Assembly: GCF_002056795.1 (NCBI RefSeq)
Contig: NZ_CP020104.1
Span: forward strand, 7,821,501-7,885,500
DNA length: 64,000 bases
Direction of reading: 5' to 3'
Source: Spirosoma aerolatum
GTDB lineage: Bacteria; Bacteroidota; Bacteroidia; Cytophagales; Spirosomataceae
Shown here one piece after another: positions 7,383 through 16,260 of the stretch (position 1 is the first letter of the stretch; each line of letters begins with the position of its first letter). The notes below the pieces were generated by a model, which saw nothing but the letters and a program-made list of their open reading frames with translations, was not told the DNA's origin and searched no databases. The position numbers and the translations under genes are program-made.

Positions 7383-9677
7383 ATGGTTGATTATATTTCT
7401 GGATTGAATGACCCACAGCGGCAGGCCGTTATGCACGGCGATGGACCGCTTATGATTATTGCCGGTGCTGGTTCGGGAAAAACCCGCGTACTAACCTATC
7501 GGATTGCTTACCTGATTGAAAACGGCATTGACCCCTTTCGGATTCTGGCCCTTACGTTTACCAACAAAGCGGCTGGTGAGATGCGTCACCGGATCGAAAA
7601 AGTGGTTGGGACGGAAGCCCGCAACATCTGGATGGGGACCTTCCACTCCGTTTTTGCCAAGATTCTTCGGATCGAAGCCCGCGCCATTGGCTATACCAGC
7701 AACTTCTCCATTTACGATACCGACGACTCAAAATCCTTGTTGCGCAGCATCATTAAAGAAATGGGGCTCGACGATAAAGTGTACCGTGTCAATAGTGTGT
7801 TTTCCCGGATTTCAGGCGCTAAAAACCGACTGATAGGGCCAGACGATTATCTTAATAACGCTGTGATTCAGGCAGATGACGAGTCGGCTCGGATGCCACA
7901 TATCGGCCGAATTTACAAGCAGTACAGTGTTCGCTGTTTTGCTGCCAATGCCATGGATTTCGACGATCTGCTGTTCAACACCAACGTACTCTTCCGCGAT
8001 CACCTGGATATTCTGAATAAGTACCAGCATAAGTTCCAGCAGGTGATGGTCGATGAGTTTCAGGATACGAACATTTCGCAGTACCTGATTACCCGCAAAC
8101 TGGCGGCTGTTCATCAGAACATCTGTGTAGTGGGCGACGATGCTCAGAGTATCTATGCCTTCCGGGGAGCCAACATCGAAAACATCCTGAATTTCCAGCG
8201 CGATTATGGCAAAGAGAATGTCAAGATCGTGAAGCTGGAGCAGAACTACCGCTCAACCAAAACGATTGTTGAAGCGGCCAATTCGATCATTGCCCGCAAT
8301 AAGCAGCAACTGGAAAAACACGTTTTCACTGACAATGAAGAAGGGCCACTGATCGATGTAATCAAAGCCTCTTCGGATAACGAGGAAGGCCGTCTGGTGG
8401 CATCGGCCATTTTCGAAACCAAAATGAACGAATCGCTGACCAACAACGACTTCGCCATTTTGTACCGCACCAACGCACAGTCACGGGCCTTTGAAGAAGC
8501 CTTGCGCAAGATGAGCATCAAGTACCGCATTATCGGTGGCCTGTCGTTCTATCAGCGTAAGGAAATTAAAGACCTGATCGCTTATCTGCGCTTTACCGTC
8601 AACCAGCAGGATGAAGAAGCGTTTAAACGGATCATTAATCTGCCGAAACGCGGTATTGGCGATACTACCGTGGCGAAAATCAGTGTGATAGCCGCCGAAA
8701 AGCAAGACTCGATCTGGGAAATAGTCTCCGAAATCACCAAACACGTTGCTGGCCGTTCTGCTATTGCTATTGAGGGCTTTGCCGATCTGATCAAGAGTTT
8801 CAAGCTACTCCTCGACCAGAAAGACGCCTACGAAGTGGCATCGCACATTGCCAAGGCATCGGGGCTGTTGAAAGAATTGTATGAAGACAAAACCGTGGAA
8901 GGGCTGGCCCGCTATGAAAACGTACAGGAATTGCTGAACGCCATCAAGGAGTTTGTCGATAACCCGGATAACGAAGAGAAAAGTCTGGCCGCGTTTTTGC
9001 AATCAGTCTCGTTGCTAACCTCTGCTGACGAAAAAGAGGATGACGGTGATAATGACAAAGTAACGCTGATGACCATTCACGCAGCCAAAGGACTGGAGTT
9101 TAAAAACGTACACATCGTCGGTATGGAAGAAGACCTGTTTCCCAGCCAGATGATGCTTGAAAGCCGAAACGATCTGGAAGAAGAACGGCGGCTCTTTTAC
9201 GTAGCGATTACTCGTGCCGAAAAGCGGCTGACGATGTCGTATGCCGAAACGCGTTATCATTACGGACGACTGAAAATGTGTGAACCCAGCCGATTCCTGA
9301 TGGAAATCGACCAGCGGTATCTGAAAATGTCGAAACTACGCTCAGCTCCCAGTCGGATGGATTTCGATCGGCCCGAACGCGATCGTAGCGAAAGCACCTC
9401 GACGGGTTCGATGGCGTTTGTACGGTCGCTGGCGCAGAAAACCGCCCGTACACAGACGCCACAAACAGCCGCTACGCATACACCCTCGCCTGATTTTGCA
9501 CCAAGCAACACCGCTGATCTGGCTTCGGGCCAACGCGTTGAACACGCTAAGTTTGGATTTGGAACCGTAAAACAGGTCGATGTAAATGGCACCGAACGTA
9601 AGGCTACAATTCTGTTCGATGTTGTCGGCGAAAAGACGTTATTGCTGAGTTTCGCCAAGCTACGAGTAGTCACGTAG
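7383..9677 (+). CDS. pcrA: UvrD/PcrA-type 3'-5' DNA helicase
   Basis: A 764-residue superfamily 1A helicase. Motifs seen in order: Q-motif LNDPQRQAV, Walker A GAGSGKT (28-34), motif Ia TFTNKAAGEM, motif II VDEFQDTN, motif III QSIYAFRGA, motif IV LEQNYRST, motif V VTLMTIHAAKGLEF and motif VI VAITRAEKRL. The C-terminus (about 705-760) carries the PcrA/UvrD Tudor-like domain GFGTVKQVDVNGTERKA. The enzyme unwinds DNA in excision and mismatch repair and removes RecA filaments. The length is usual for PcrA/UvrD. Confidence 0.95.
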   Translation: MVDYISGLNDPQRQAVMHGDGPLMIIAGAGSGKTRVLTYRIAYLIENGIDPFRILALTFTNKAAGEMRHRIEKVVGTEARNIWMGTFHSVFAKILRIEARAIGYTSNFSIYDTDDSKSLLRSIIKEMGLDDKVYRVNSVFSRISGAKNRLIGPDDYLNNAVIQADDESARMPHIGRIYKQYSVRCFAANAMDFDDLLFNTNVLFRDHLDILNKYQHKFQQVMVDEFQDTNISQYLITRKLAAVHQNICVVGDDAQSIYAFRGANIENILNFQRDYGKENVKIVKLEQNYRSTKTIVEAANSIIARNKQQLEKHVFTDNEEGPLIDVIKASSDNEEGRLVASAIFETKMNESLTNNDFAILYRTNAQSRAFEEALRKMSIKYRIIGGLSFYQRKEIKDLIAYLRFTVNQQDEEAFKRIINLPKRGIGDTTVAKISVIAAEKQDSIWEIVSEITKHVAGRSAIAIEGFADLIKSFKLLLDQKDAYEVASHIAKASGLLKELYEDKTVEGLARYENVQELLNAIKEFVDNPDNEEKSLAAFLQSVSLLTSADEKEDDGDNDKVTLMTIHAAKGLEFKNVHIVGMEEDLFPSQMMLESRNDLEEERRLFYVAITRAEKRLTMSYAETRYHYGRLKMCEPSRFLMEIDQRYLKMSKLRSAPSRMDFDRPERDRSESTSTGSMAFVRSLAQKTARTQTPQTAATHTPSPDFAPSNTADLASGQRVEHAKFGFGTVKQVDVNGTERKATILFDVVGEKTLLLSFAKLRVVT

Positions 9678-9698
9678 GATAATATGTAGTATCTGCCT

Positions 9699-9740
9699 TG
9701 CTCGTGAGCAATCAAACCTTAGAATGATCGTTCACGAGCA
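9699..9740. terminator. Hairpin after pcrA
   Basis: Arms 9699-9713 and 9726-9740 pair over 15 bp with 2 mismatches (TGCTCGTGA against TCACGAGCA at the base), with a 12-nt loop. It sits 22 nt after the pcrA stop. There is no strong T-tract. The upstream in-frame ATG of the next gene (9724) falls inside this hairpin, which favours the start at 9811. Confidence 0.6.
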
Positions 9741-9810
9741 TATTTCATACAAAACCGTCCTCTCTTATCGTTCTTTTCAAAGTATTCTACTCCCATTGCC
9801 TACAATTCTC

Positions 9811-11436
9811 ATGAATGCCCACGGTATTATTGTCGCAGCTTTTCTCTCCCTTACCGGTCACTCGTATGGACAGGCGAAGAAAGACTCGACAGTATTGACT
9901 AATCCCGCTGTTGAAAACCTCGGCAATCAGGTCAATTCTGAATATAATGAGATCAATCCAGTTATTTCGCCGGATGGGAAAACATTATATTTCGCCCGTA
10001 TAAGCCACCCCAACAACACCCATGGCACTAAAGGCAGCCAGGATATCTGGTTTTCCGATCTGGATGCAGTCAGTGGCAAATGGGGACCAGCCCGACGCAT
10101 GGGATTTCCCTTAAACAAAGACGAGTATAACTGCGCTTATAGCATCACGCCCGATGGCAATACTATGCTCATAAAGGGGCAATACAACAACGGTAACTAC
10201 GAAACACGCGGCTTTTCGATCAGTAAGAAAACAGCTACTGGTTGGTCGCCCCCGCAAAAGATTGATATTCCGGGCTATGTCGGAATGAGCAAAGGGCAAT
10301 TCGACTGCGGGTTTATGTCGGCCGATGGCAAAACGCTGATCATGGCTTTCAGCGAGAAAAAAAACAGCAAGGAAGATGATATTTATGTTTCCTTCCGCCA
10401 AAAAGATGGCTCTTGGACTAAACCAATGGATTTGGGCTCTGAGGTGAATACTAAATTTACCGAAACCACGCCCTTTCTGGCTCCTGACGGTGCTACGCTG
10501 TATTTTTCCAGCAACCGGGATGGCGGCCTGGGTAGCAACGATATTTATGTGACCAAGCGCGTCGATAAAACCTGGAAACACTGGACCAAGCCGGTCAACC
10601 TGGGACCAAAGGTGAATACCGATGGCTATGACGCGTATTATACGCTTTCAGCTTCAGGTGATTATGCGTATCTGACCACCTTTAAAAATACGGTTGGCAA
10701 AGGGGATATTGTCCGGGTTAAGCTTACTGATGACCGACCGACGAATCAACCCAGCCGTTTGGGTAGTGGATCAGAAGTAGCGGGCCAAACGGACGCCACC
10801 CGGCCCGATCCAGTTGCGTTGATCAGCGGCAAAGTAGTTGACCAGATTACCGGCAAGCCCATTGAAGCCCGCATCGTTTACCAGACACTACCTGATGGTG
10901 CCGAAGTTGGTGAGGCTACTTCTGATCCGCTAACGGGCGAATATAAAATTGTGCTTCCTTACGGCCAGAAATTTTCTGTTCGGGCCATTGCAAAAGATTT
11001 CATTTCCGAAAGTATAAATATTGATCTGACGCAAGCTAAAGGCTTTCAGGAAATTAAAAGCGATCCTGTTAAAATGGCCCCTATCAAAGAAGGCTCAGTT
11101 ATTCGCCTGAACAACATCTTCTTCGATACAGGCAAATCGGAACTTCGTCCTGAATCGGGCCCTGAGCTTGATCGATTAGTGACTACGCTGAATGAGAATC
11201 CTAAAATGACGATTGAGGTTCGCGGCCATACCGATAACACGGGCTCGAATGAAATCAATAACAAACTCTCTCAAGACCGGGCTGATGCCGTTCGGGAGTA
11301 TTTCATCAGCAAAGGTATTGAACCCGATCGGGTAGGTAGTAAAGGCTTTGGCGAAAGCAAACCGGTTGCCACAAACGATACCGAAGCAGGTCGTCAGCAA
11401 AACCGAAGGGTGGAGTTTGTCATTATCAAGAAATAA
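9811..11436 (+). CDS. Envelope protein with PD40 beta-propeller and OmpA domains
   Basis: The start at 9811 gives a signal peptide (MNAHGIIVAAFLSLTGHSYGQA). Next come several PD40/WD40-like blades with repeated SPDGKTLYF, TPDGNTML and APDGATLYFSSNRDGG motifs, then a small carboxypeptidase-regulatory-like Ig domain (about ISGKVVDQITGKPIEA). The C-terminus is an OmpA-like peptidoglycan-binding domain (NNIFFDTGKSELRPES, VRGHTDNTGS, LSQDRADAVREYF, NRRVEFVI). It is probably an outer-membrane protein anchored to the cell wall. The same domain order occurs in Bacteroidota PorE-like or OmpA proteins, so a link to gliding or type IX secretion is possible but not shown. Confidence 0.87.
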   Translation: MNAHGIIVAAFLSLTGHSYGQAKKDSTVLTNPAVENLGNQVNSEYNEINPVISPDGKTLYFARISHPNNTHGTKGSQDIWFSDLDAVSGKWGPARRMGFPLNKDEYNCAYSITPDGNTMLIKGQYNNGNYETRGFSISKKTATGWSPPQKIDIPGYVGMSKGQFDCGFMSADGKTLIMAFSEKKNSKEDDIYVSFRQKDGSWTKPMDLGSEVNTKFTETTPFLAPDGATLYFSSNRDGGLGSNDIYVTKRVDKTWKHWTKPVNLGPKVNTDGYDAYYTLSASGDYAYLTTFKNTVGKGDIVRVKLTDDRPTNQPSRLGSGSEVAGQTDATRPDPVALISGKVVDQITGKPIEARIVYQTLPDGAEVGEATSDPLTGEYKIVLPYGQKFSVRAIAKDFISESINIDLTQAKGFQEIKSDPVKMAPIKEGSVIRLNNIFFDTGKSELRPESGPELDRLVTTLNENPKMTIEVRGHTDNTGSNEINNKLSQDRADAVREYFISKGIEPDRVGSKGFGESKPVATNDTEAGRQQNRRVEFVIIKK

Positions 11437-11546
11437 AGCGGTGATATACGTTGGCTATGAGCAGATAAAAATCTGAAAAATGCAACCATAAAAGCCTGTT
11501 TGAGTTAACATTGTATAACTACACGCAACTAGGTTTTCTAATCATT

Positions 11547-12419
11547 ATGCAACTGAATGCAGGCTGTGAACTTTATTTTGACGCCGAAACGCCAACCCCT
11601 TTAATATTAATGCTGCGCCCACGCTCGGGAGCAGGGCAATGGATTATCCGGGAAGAGTATCAGATTACCCCAACGGTCAATGTCACGGAGTTTACCGATA
11701 TGTATGGCAACCTTTGTCAGCGGGTTGTCGCGCCGGCAGGGCCATTCTCTATTCATTTTTCAGCTACCGTTCAAACCGCCGATCTGATCGATGTAGCACC
11801 AGGCGCACCGTACACGCCTGTCGAAGATTTACCCGACGACGTGCTCCATTATACCCTACCCAGTCGTTATTGCCAGTCAGACCAATTGGGCAATCTGGCC
11901 GCTGAAATTACCGCCAATGCCGAACCAGGCTACGACCAGGCCGAAGCTATCCGAAAGTGGATTCATGAACATATCAAATACGAGTATGGCACCAGCGATG
12001 CCAGCACATCGGCTGTAGATACCGCCAATAACCGAATCGGTGTTTGTCGGGATTTCACCCATTTGGGTATTTCTCTTTGCCGATCGCTAAATATTCCGGC
12101 CCGTATGGTCGTTGGCTATTTATACCAGCTTGATCCTATGGACTTACACGCCTGGTTTGAAGCCTACGTCGACGGGCGTTGGTTTACGTTTGATGCTACT
12201 CAGAACGAACCACGTGGTAATCGAATAACGGTAGCCTATGGGCGCGATGCAGCCGATGTAGCCTTCACGACGCAGTTTGGTCCAATGAAACTCAACGATA
12301 TGAAGGTATGGGTTGATATGGCTCAGCCAGAAATCCACGAAACAGAAAAAAAAGTTGACGATGCTCCAACCTTTTCGGCATCTGTTGGGTCTAACCAACC
12401 AACGACCAATACACCATGA
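11547..12419 (+). CDS. Transglutaminase-like cysteine peptidase family protein
   Basis: The ATG at 11547 is preferred over the upstream TTG at 11511. The protein has an N-terminal beta domain typical of bacterial transglutaminase-like proteins (about residues 1-90) and a transglutaminase core with catalytic Cys167 (GVCRDFTHL), His201 (DLHAWFEAYV) and Asp216 (TFDATQN). No signal peptide is visible, so it is probably cytoplasmic. Whether it hydrolyses or crosslinks peptides cannot be told. Its TGA overlaps the ATG of the next gene by 4 bp (ATGA), so the two are translationally coupled. Confidence 0.87.
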   Translation: MQLNAGCELYFDAETPTPLILMLRPRSGAGQWIIREEYQITPTVNVTEFTDMYGNLCQRVVAPAGPFSIHFSATVQTADLIDVAPGAPYTPVEDLPDDVLHYTLPSRYCQSDQLGNLAAEITANAEPGYDQAEAIRKWIHEHIKYEYGTSDASTSAVDTANNRIGVCRDFTHLGISLCRSLNIPARMVVGYLYQLDPMDLHAWFEAYVDGRWFTFDATQNEPRGNRITVAYGRDAADVAFTTQFGPMKLNDMKVWVDMAQPEIHETEKKVDDAPTFSASVGSNQPTTNTP

Positions 12420-12850
12420 AACAACAATTGCTTTTCTGTGCTCTGATCGGTATACTGACGGCTTGTCAGCACGAGTCTGATATTCAGCCGAGTACCACTT
12501 CCCTTGCCAGCGAAGCAGTTGGAACCTATCACACTAATTTTTACCTCGACCCATCGTATGTGGCCCTTTCGCCCAATCAAATGCCATACGTTGAGTTAAA
12601 ACAGGAGTCAGATAGCAATGTAACCCTGCTGCTCACCAAACCGTATCCTTCTTCCCAGACAAAGGCCATTTCGCATGTGCGGCTACAGCGCAAATCAGAT
12701 GGAGTCGAGCTAAAAGTAGCCAATACCAGCATAGGTACCCTACAAACCGATCGCGTATTCACCAATAGTGGTATGGAAAAACAAGGGCAACTTCTGCGGC
12801 TGTCTGCTCAGGATGGCTCAATCAGTGAGTTTGTCGGTGTTAAGCAATAA
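12416..12850 (+). CDS. Small lipoprotein of unknown function
   Basis: A 144-residue protein with a lipoprotein signal (MKQQLLFCALIGILTAC, lipobox LTAC, Cys17). The mature part is mainly beta-strand and Ser/Thr/Gln rich. I do not recognise a family. It overlaps the transglutaminase gene by 4 bp and is probably co-expressed with it. It is likely exposed at the periplasmic face of the envelope. Confidence 0.75.
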   Translation: MKQQLLFCALIGILTACQHESDIQPSTTSLASEAVGTYHTNFYLDPSYVALSPNQMPYVELKQESDSNVTLLLTKPYPSSQTKAISHVRLQRKSDGVELKVANTSIGTLQTDRVFTNSGMEKQGQLLRLSAQDGSISEFVGVKQ

Positions 12851-12876
12851 GCGGGCTTTAGCAACGGCTCACGCTT

Positions 12877-13590
12877 TCATCGACGTTGGAGCACTTCGTC
12901 GAGTTTGGCTTTGTAGATCCGGCCAATGGGCAATTCTTCATTATTGACCCGGATATAACTGGCACTGATAGCCTGAATGTGGTCCAGCGATACAATAAAC
13001 GATTTGTGGATTCTGGCGAAGCGATCGGGAGGGAGTTTTTCTTCCAGGTAACTGATACGTAAATAGGAGACTAATGGACCAGATACGGTATGAATCCTGA
13101 CGTAGTCTTTCAGACTCTCAATCCATAGAATATCGTCCAGATCGATCTTTACCATTTCCTTATCGACCTTAAAATACTGGTAGTTCTTAGCAGGGCGAAC
13201 AAATTCAGGCGCTTCAGTCTGCGCGGGTTTAGTGGGCATAAACCGATAGATCTTACCAACCGATTGCAGAAATCGTTCAAAGGCAATAGGCTTTACCAGA
13301 AAGTCTACCACATCGAACTCGTAACTATCCAATGCGTATTCCCGAAAAGCTGTAGTGAAAATCACTTTAGGCCGATAGCCTAACGGTCGTAACAGATCGA
13401 AACCGGTCAGGCGGGGCATTTGGATGTCGAGAAATAAGACATCGACGGTCGTTTGCTGAAGAAATGGAAGAGCACGCGTTGGGCTATTCGATACGCCCAT
13501 CAGTTGAAAATCTGGCAACCGACCTATGTATTCTTTTAACAGGTCGGTTGCCAGCGGCTCATCATCCAGTACAAAACAACGAACAGCCAT
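12877..13590 (-). CDS. LytTR-family response regulator
   Basis: A 237-residue protein with a receiver domain (acidic pocket LDDEP at 8-12, phospho-acceptor Asp55 in VLFLDIQMP, Thr near TTAFREYAL, Lys in FLVKPI) and a C-terminal LytTR DNA-binding domain (YVRIHTVSGPL to RIHKSFIVSLDHI). LytTR regulators bind pairs of direct repeats. The likely partner kinase is the LytS-type protein at 14937-16001. A sugar dehydrogenase gene lies between them on the same strand, with a 69-nt gap before this gene. Confidence 0.92.
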   Translation of the reverse strand: MAVRCFVLDDEPLATDLLKEYIGRLPDFQLMGVSNSPTRALPFLQQTTVDVLFLDIQMPRLTGFDLLRPLGYRPKVIFTTAFREYALDSYEFDVVDFLVKPIAFERFLQSVGKIYRFMPTKPAQTEAPEFVRPAKNYQYFKVDKEMVKIDLDDILWIESLKDYVRIHTVSGPLVSYLRISYLEEKLPPDRFARIHKSFIVSLDHIQAISASYIRVNNEELPIGRIYKAKLDEVLQRR

Positions 13591-13659
13591 CAGATCGGAC
13601 AGTAGTTTGAAACGAACTGACCCGAATGGACCATCCGTTGATAACCGTATAACAACGCC

Positions 13660-14883
13660 TTATTTTTTATCGATTCGGTATAACCGCCCCTGATCGGTAA
13701 CGGCATACAGAGCCCCATCTTTCCCCTGAGTAATATCCCGGAAACGCTGAAGCTGGTCCGACAATAGTCGTTCTTCACCAACTACTTTGTTGTTCTCGAT
13801 AACCAGTCGTAACACGTGCATGCCACTCAGCGTACCAATAAACAGGTTGTTGTTCCACTCCGGTACATTGTTGCCGCTGTAGAACGTCATACCGCTGGGC
13901 GAAACGCTGGGGTCCCAGTAGTAAACGGGCTGTTCGAGCCCCTCTTTCTGTTGAATACCTTCTCCTACTTTCTGGCCACTGTATTCGATCCCATACGTAA
14001 TAGTGGGCCAGCCATAGTTTTTACCCGGCTGAATCCGGTTGATTTCATCGCCACCCCGTGGCCCAAACTCACCTTCCCACAGATCGCCCGTAACCGGATG
14101 AAATGCCAGGCTCTGTACATTCCGATGCCCGTAGGAGTATAATTCAGGACGCGCGTCGGCCCGACCCACGAATGGATTGCCCGAAGCGGGTTTACCATCT
14201 TTAGTAATGCGAATCACTTTGCCTAAACCGGAATTAAGGGATTGGGCCTGTGGACGCGTTACGAGGTCCGACCGTTCGCCGGTACTAATCACCAGATTGC
14301 CCTGCTTATCGATCAGGATCCGGCCACCATAGTGCAAATTCCCTTTATAGGCTGGGGTAGCCCGGTAGATGACCGTAGCGTTTTCTATTTTCTTCTCATC
14401 TGCCGACAGTTTACCCTTTGCAACGGCTGTCAGATTTCCATCAGACAGGGGCTCTGAAAATACCCAGTACACCATGCGATTCGTGGCAAAATCGGGGTCG
14501 ACCCGAACGCCCAGAAGACCGCCTTGACCAGATGAGTTTACGGCTGGTAAACCCGTAATAGGGTCACTCACTTTTCCGGCCGTTGTAACGATGCGCATGG
14601 AACCTTCCCGCTGTGTGATAAGCAATCGACCATCAGGCAGACTGGTTATACCCCAGGGACTTGTAAGGGCTTCGGTTAGTACTTTGCCTTCGTAGGGCGT
14701 TGTCGTCTTTGTGCCTGCGATTCGTGTTTGACCTGCAAAAGCCGATTTATACGTTGAATTAGGCGCTTTTGTTTCGACGGATGCGGTACCACTGCCAGCC
14801 GTTTGCTGACCACAGGCGTCCATCGTAAGACCAATCAGAAGTAAGCCTACACTGCCGACTGGCACTATCATTCGTTTTATCAT
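13660..14883 (-). CDS. PQQ-dependent aldose sugar dehydrogenase (soluble GDH-like)
   Basis: A 407-residue exported protein with a probable lipoprotein signal (LLIGLTMDAC; the lipobox is imperfect). The six-bladed propeller motifs of the soluble glucose/sorbosone dehydrogenase family are present: LTSPWGITSLPDGRLLITQR, GQGGLLGVRVDPDF, LHYGGRILIDKQG, YGHRNVQSLAFHP, GEFGPRGGDEIN and GKNYGWPTITYG. It should oxidise an aldose in the periplasm with PQQ as cofactor. No PQQ biosynthesis gene is in the window. It is placed between lytS-type and lytTR-type genes on the same strand. Confidence 0.87.
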   Translation of the reverse strand: MIKRMIVPVGSVGLLLIGLTMDACGQQTAGSGTASVETKAPNSTYKSAFAGQTRIAGTKTTTPYEGKVLTEALTSPWGITSLPDGRLLITQREGSMRIVTTAGKVSDPITGLPAVNSSGQGGLLGVRVDPDFATNRMVYWVFSEPLSDGNLTAVAKGKLSADEKKIENATVIYRATPAYKGNLHYGGRILIDKQGNLVISTGERSDLVTRPQAQSLNSGLGKVIRITKDGKPASGNPFVGRADARPELYSYGHRNVQSLAFHPVTGDLWEGEFGPRGGDEINRIQPGKNYGWPTITYGIEYSGQKVGEGIQQKEGLEQPVYYWDPSVSPSGMTFYSGNNVPEWNNNLFIGTLSGMHVLRLVIENNKVVGEERLLSDQLQRFRDITQGKDGALYAVTDQGRLYRIDKK

Positions 14884-14936
14884 GATTAATTAACGTTAAA
14901 TACTTTAGGGTAATTAATATTTAGTTGATTAGCGCG

Positions 14937-16001
14937 TTAAGTTAAGCTGAATTTCAGGACGGCCAAAAACTGACTGTCTTCGGGCAACGTCACCAGCTCA
15001 TATTGCCCTGGAAATAAGATGTCCAACCGTCGTTTAAGATTCGTTAATCCTAGCCCCGACGTTTCGGGATAGACAACATCATCAGGCACCGAGTTTTCGA
15101 CAGAAAAAACCAGTCGGTTGCTACGCTGCGACAAATGTAGTTGAATCCAGCAAGCCGTCTCCGTTTGAGCCGCCCCATGTTTGAACGCGTTTTCGACAAA
15201 CGGCAATAAAAGCATAGGTGGAATCATCACCTGATTCAGACTATTCAGTTCATCAAAGTTTGTCTGTACGTCCAGTCGATCGCCATACCGGATCTTCTCC
15301 AATGCAATATAATCTGACAGATAACCGACTTCTTTGGTGATTGGCACTTCAGAGCGGTGACTTTCATGCAGTTGGTAACTGAGCAGTCCGGCCAGCCGTT
15401 GCAGTAGATGCGGCATCTGTGCAGGCTGGTGTATCGAAACCGAAATCAGGTTATTGAGTGTATTGAACAAAAAGTGGGGCTGTACCTGCGATTGTAGCAA
15501 TCGGTATTCGGCCGATAGCTTTTCCCGTCGATACGTTTCGCTCAGCTGCTGCTGGCGCAACGCGTGCCTAACCAACTCGACAGCCACAAAAAGGCCAACC
15601 ACTAAATGAAGCTGCATGGATTCAGCCAGCACTTTTGGCCAGTAAAAAAGTGGCTTTTGCAGACCATCCGGGTAGTAGACCGGATACAGAAATGTATAGT
15701 TCGTCATCCGGCGCAAAAGCCCGAACACGATGATTCCGCCAATCAGGCTTAACCAGAAACTGGTCATACGACCGGCCAGCAAAAACCGCCGTACGGTAAT
15801 AAGCAGATGCCAGTATCCGGCAATCAGCAGCAATGGAATATTCAGCGCTATCTGGCGAAAGCTTTGCTGGAAATTGTCCATGTACGCTCCTGTGTTGAGC
15901 CATTCGAACAGAAAATAGCCCATCCAGAAAAGCCCCTGCGTCAAGGCTTCTTGCTGAGGTCGTCCGTCCTGGTTAAGCGTCCGCAATTGAACCATCTTCA
16001 C
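14937..16001 (-). CDS. LytS/YehU-type sensor histidine kinase
   Basis: A 354-residue protein with four hydrophobic segments (about 24-38, 50-72, 82-96 and 129-143), a His_kinase domain with phospho-acceptor His176 in QSQVQPHFLFNTLNN, and a HATPase region (LLPFVENAFKHG, then SGLGLTNLKRRL). The start is GTG at 16001, or ATG at 15995. The enzyme should sense an envelope signal and phosphorylate the LytTR regulator at 12877-13590. A direct repeat with LytTR-like spacing lies about 95-125 bp upstream of the start (16095-16127). Confidence 0.92.
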   Translation of the reverse strand: MKMVQLRTLNQDGRPQQEALTQGLFWMGYFLFEWLNTGAYMDNFQQSFRQIALNIPLLLIAGYWHLLITVRRFLLAGRMTSFWLSLIGGIIVFGLLRRMTNYTFLYPVYYPDGLQKPLFYWPKVLAESMQLHLVVGLFVAVELVRHALRQQQLSETYRREKLSAEYRLLQSQVQPHFLFNTLNNLISVSIHQPAQMPHLLQRLAGLLSYQLHESHRSEVPITKEVGYLSDYIALEKIRYGDRLDVQTNFDELNSLNQVMIPPMLLLPFVENAFKHGAAQTETACWIQLHLSQRSNRLVFSVENSVPDDVVYPETSGLGLTNLKRRLDILFPGQYELVTLPEDSQFLAVLKFSLT

Positions 16002-16094
16002 AATGCTTGCATTCAGGCTTCGAAATTACAGCGTCGGAGGATTCGTTTAGAATTAATTTGCCCAATAGCGTTGACAAGCTCCTCAACGGAAGCC

Positions 16095-16127
16095 TTACTC
16101 GACCAATGACACGATTTACTCGACCAA
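16095..16127. promoter_or_regulatory. Direct repeat TTACTCGACCAA x2, candidate LytTR operator
   Basis: Two exact 12-bp copies at 16095-16106 and 16116-16127 start 21 bp apart, two helical turns. LytTR regulators are known to bind two direct repeats about two turns apart. The pair lies upstream of the lytS-type gene, on its promoter side. The rest of the gap 16002-16260 shows nothing else I can name. Confidence 0.5.
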
Positions 16128-16260
16128 CTGCACTTCTGGCGCTTACGGAGTCATGTGGACAAGCAGACCTGTCGTTAGGCTAAAATGCACGTTTTGTATC
16201 AGGCTAACCGATTGATTTGTCGACGGGAATACAACGTCGAATTTAAATCCATCAACGAGT

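Noticed and set aside
9724..9810. Upstream ATG start of the OmpA-type gene
   Set aside because: It falls inside the hairpin after pcrA and the extension has no signal peptide. The start at 9811 gives a proper signal peptide.
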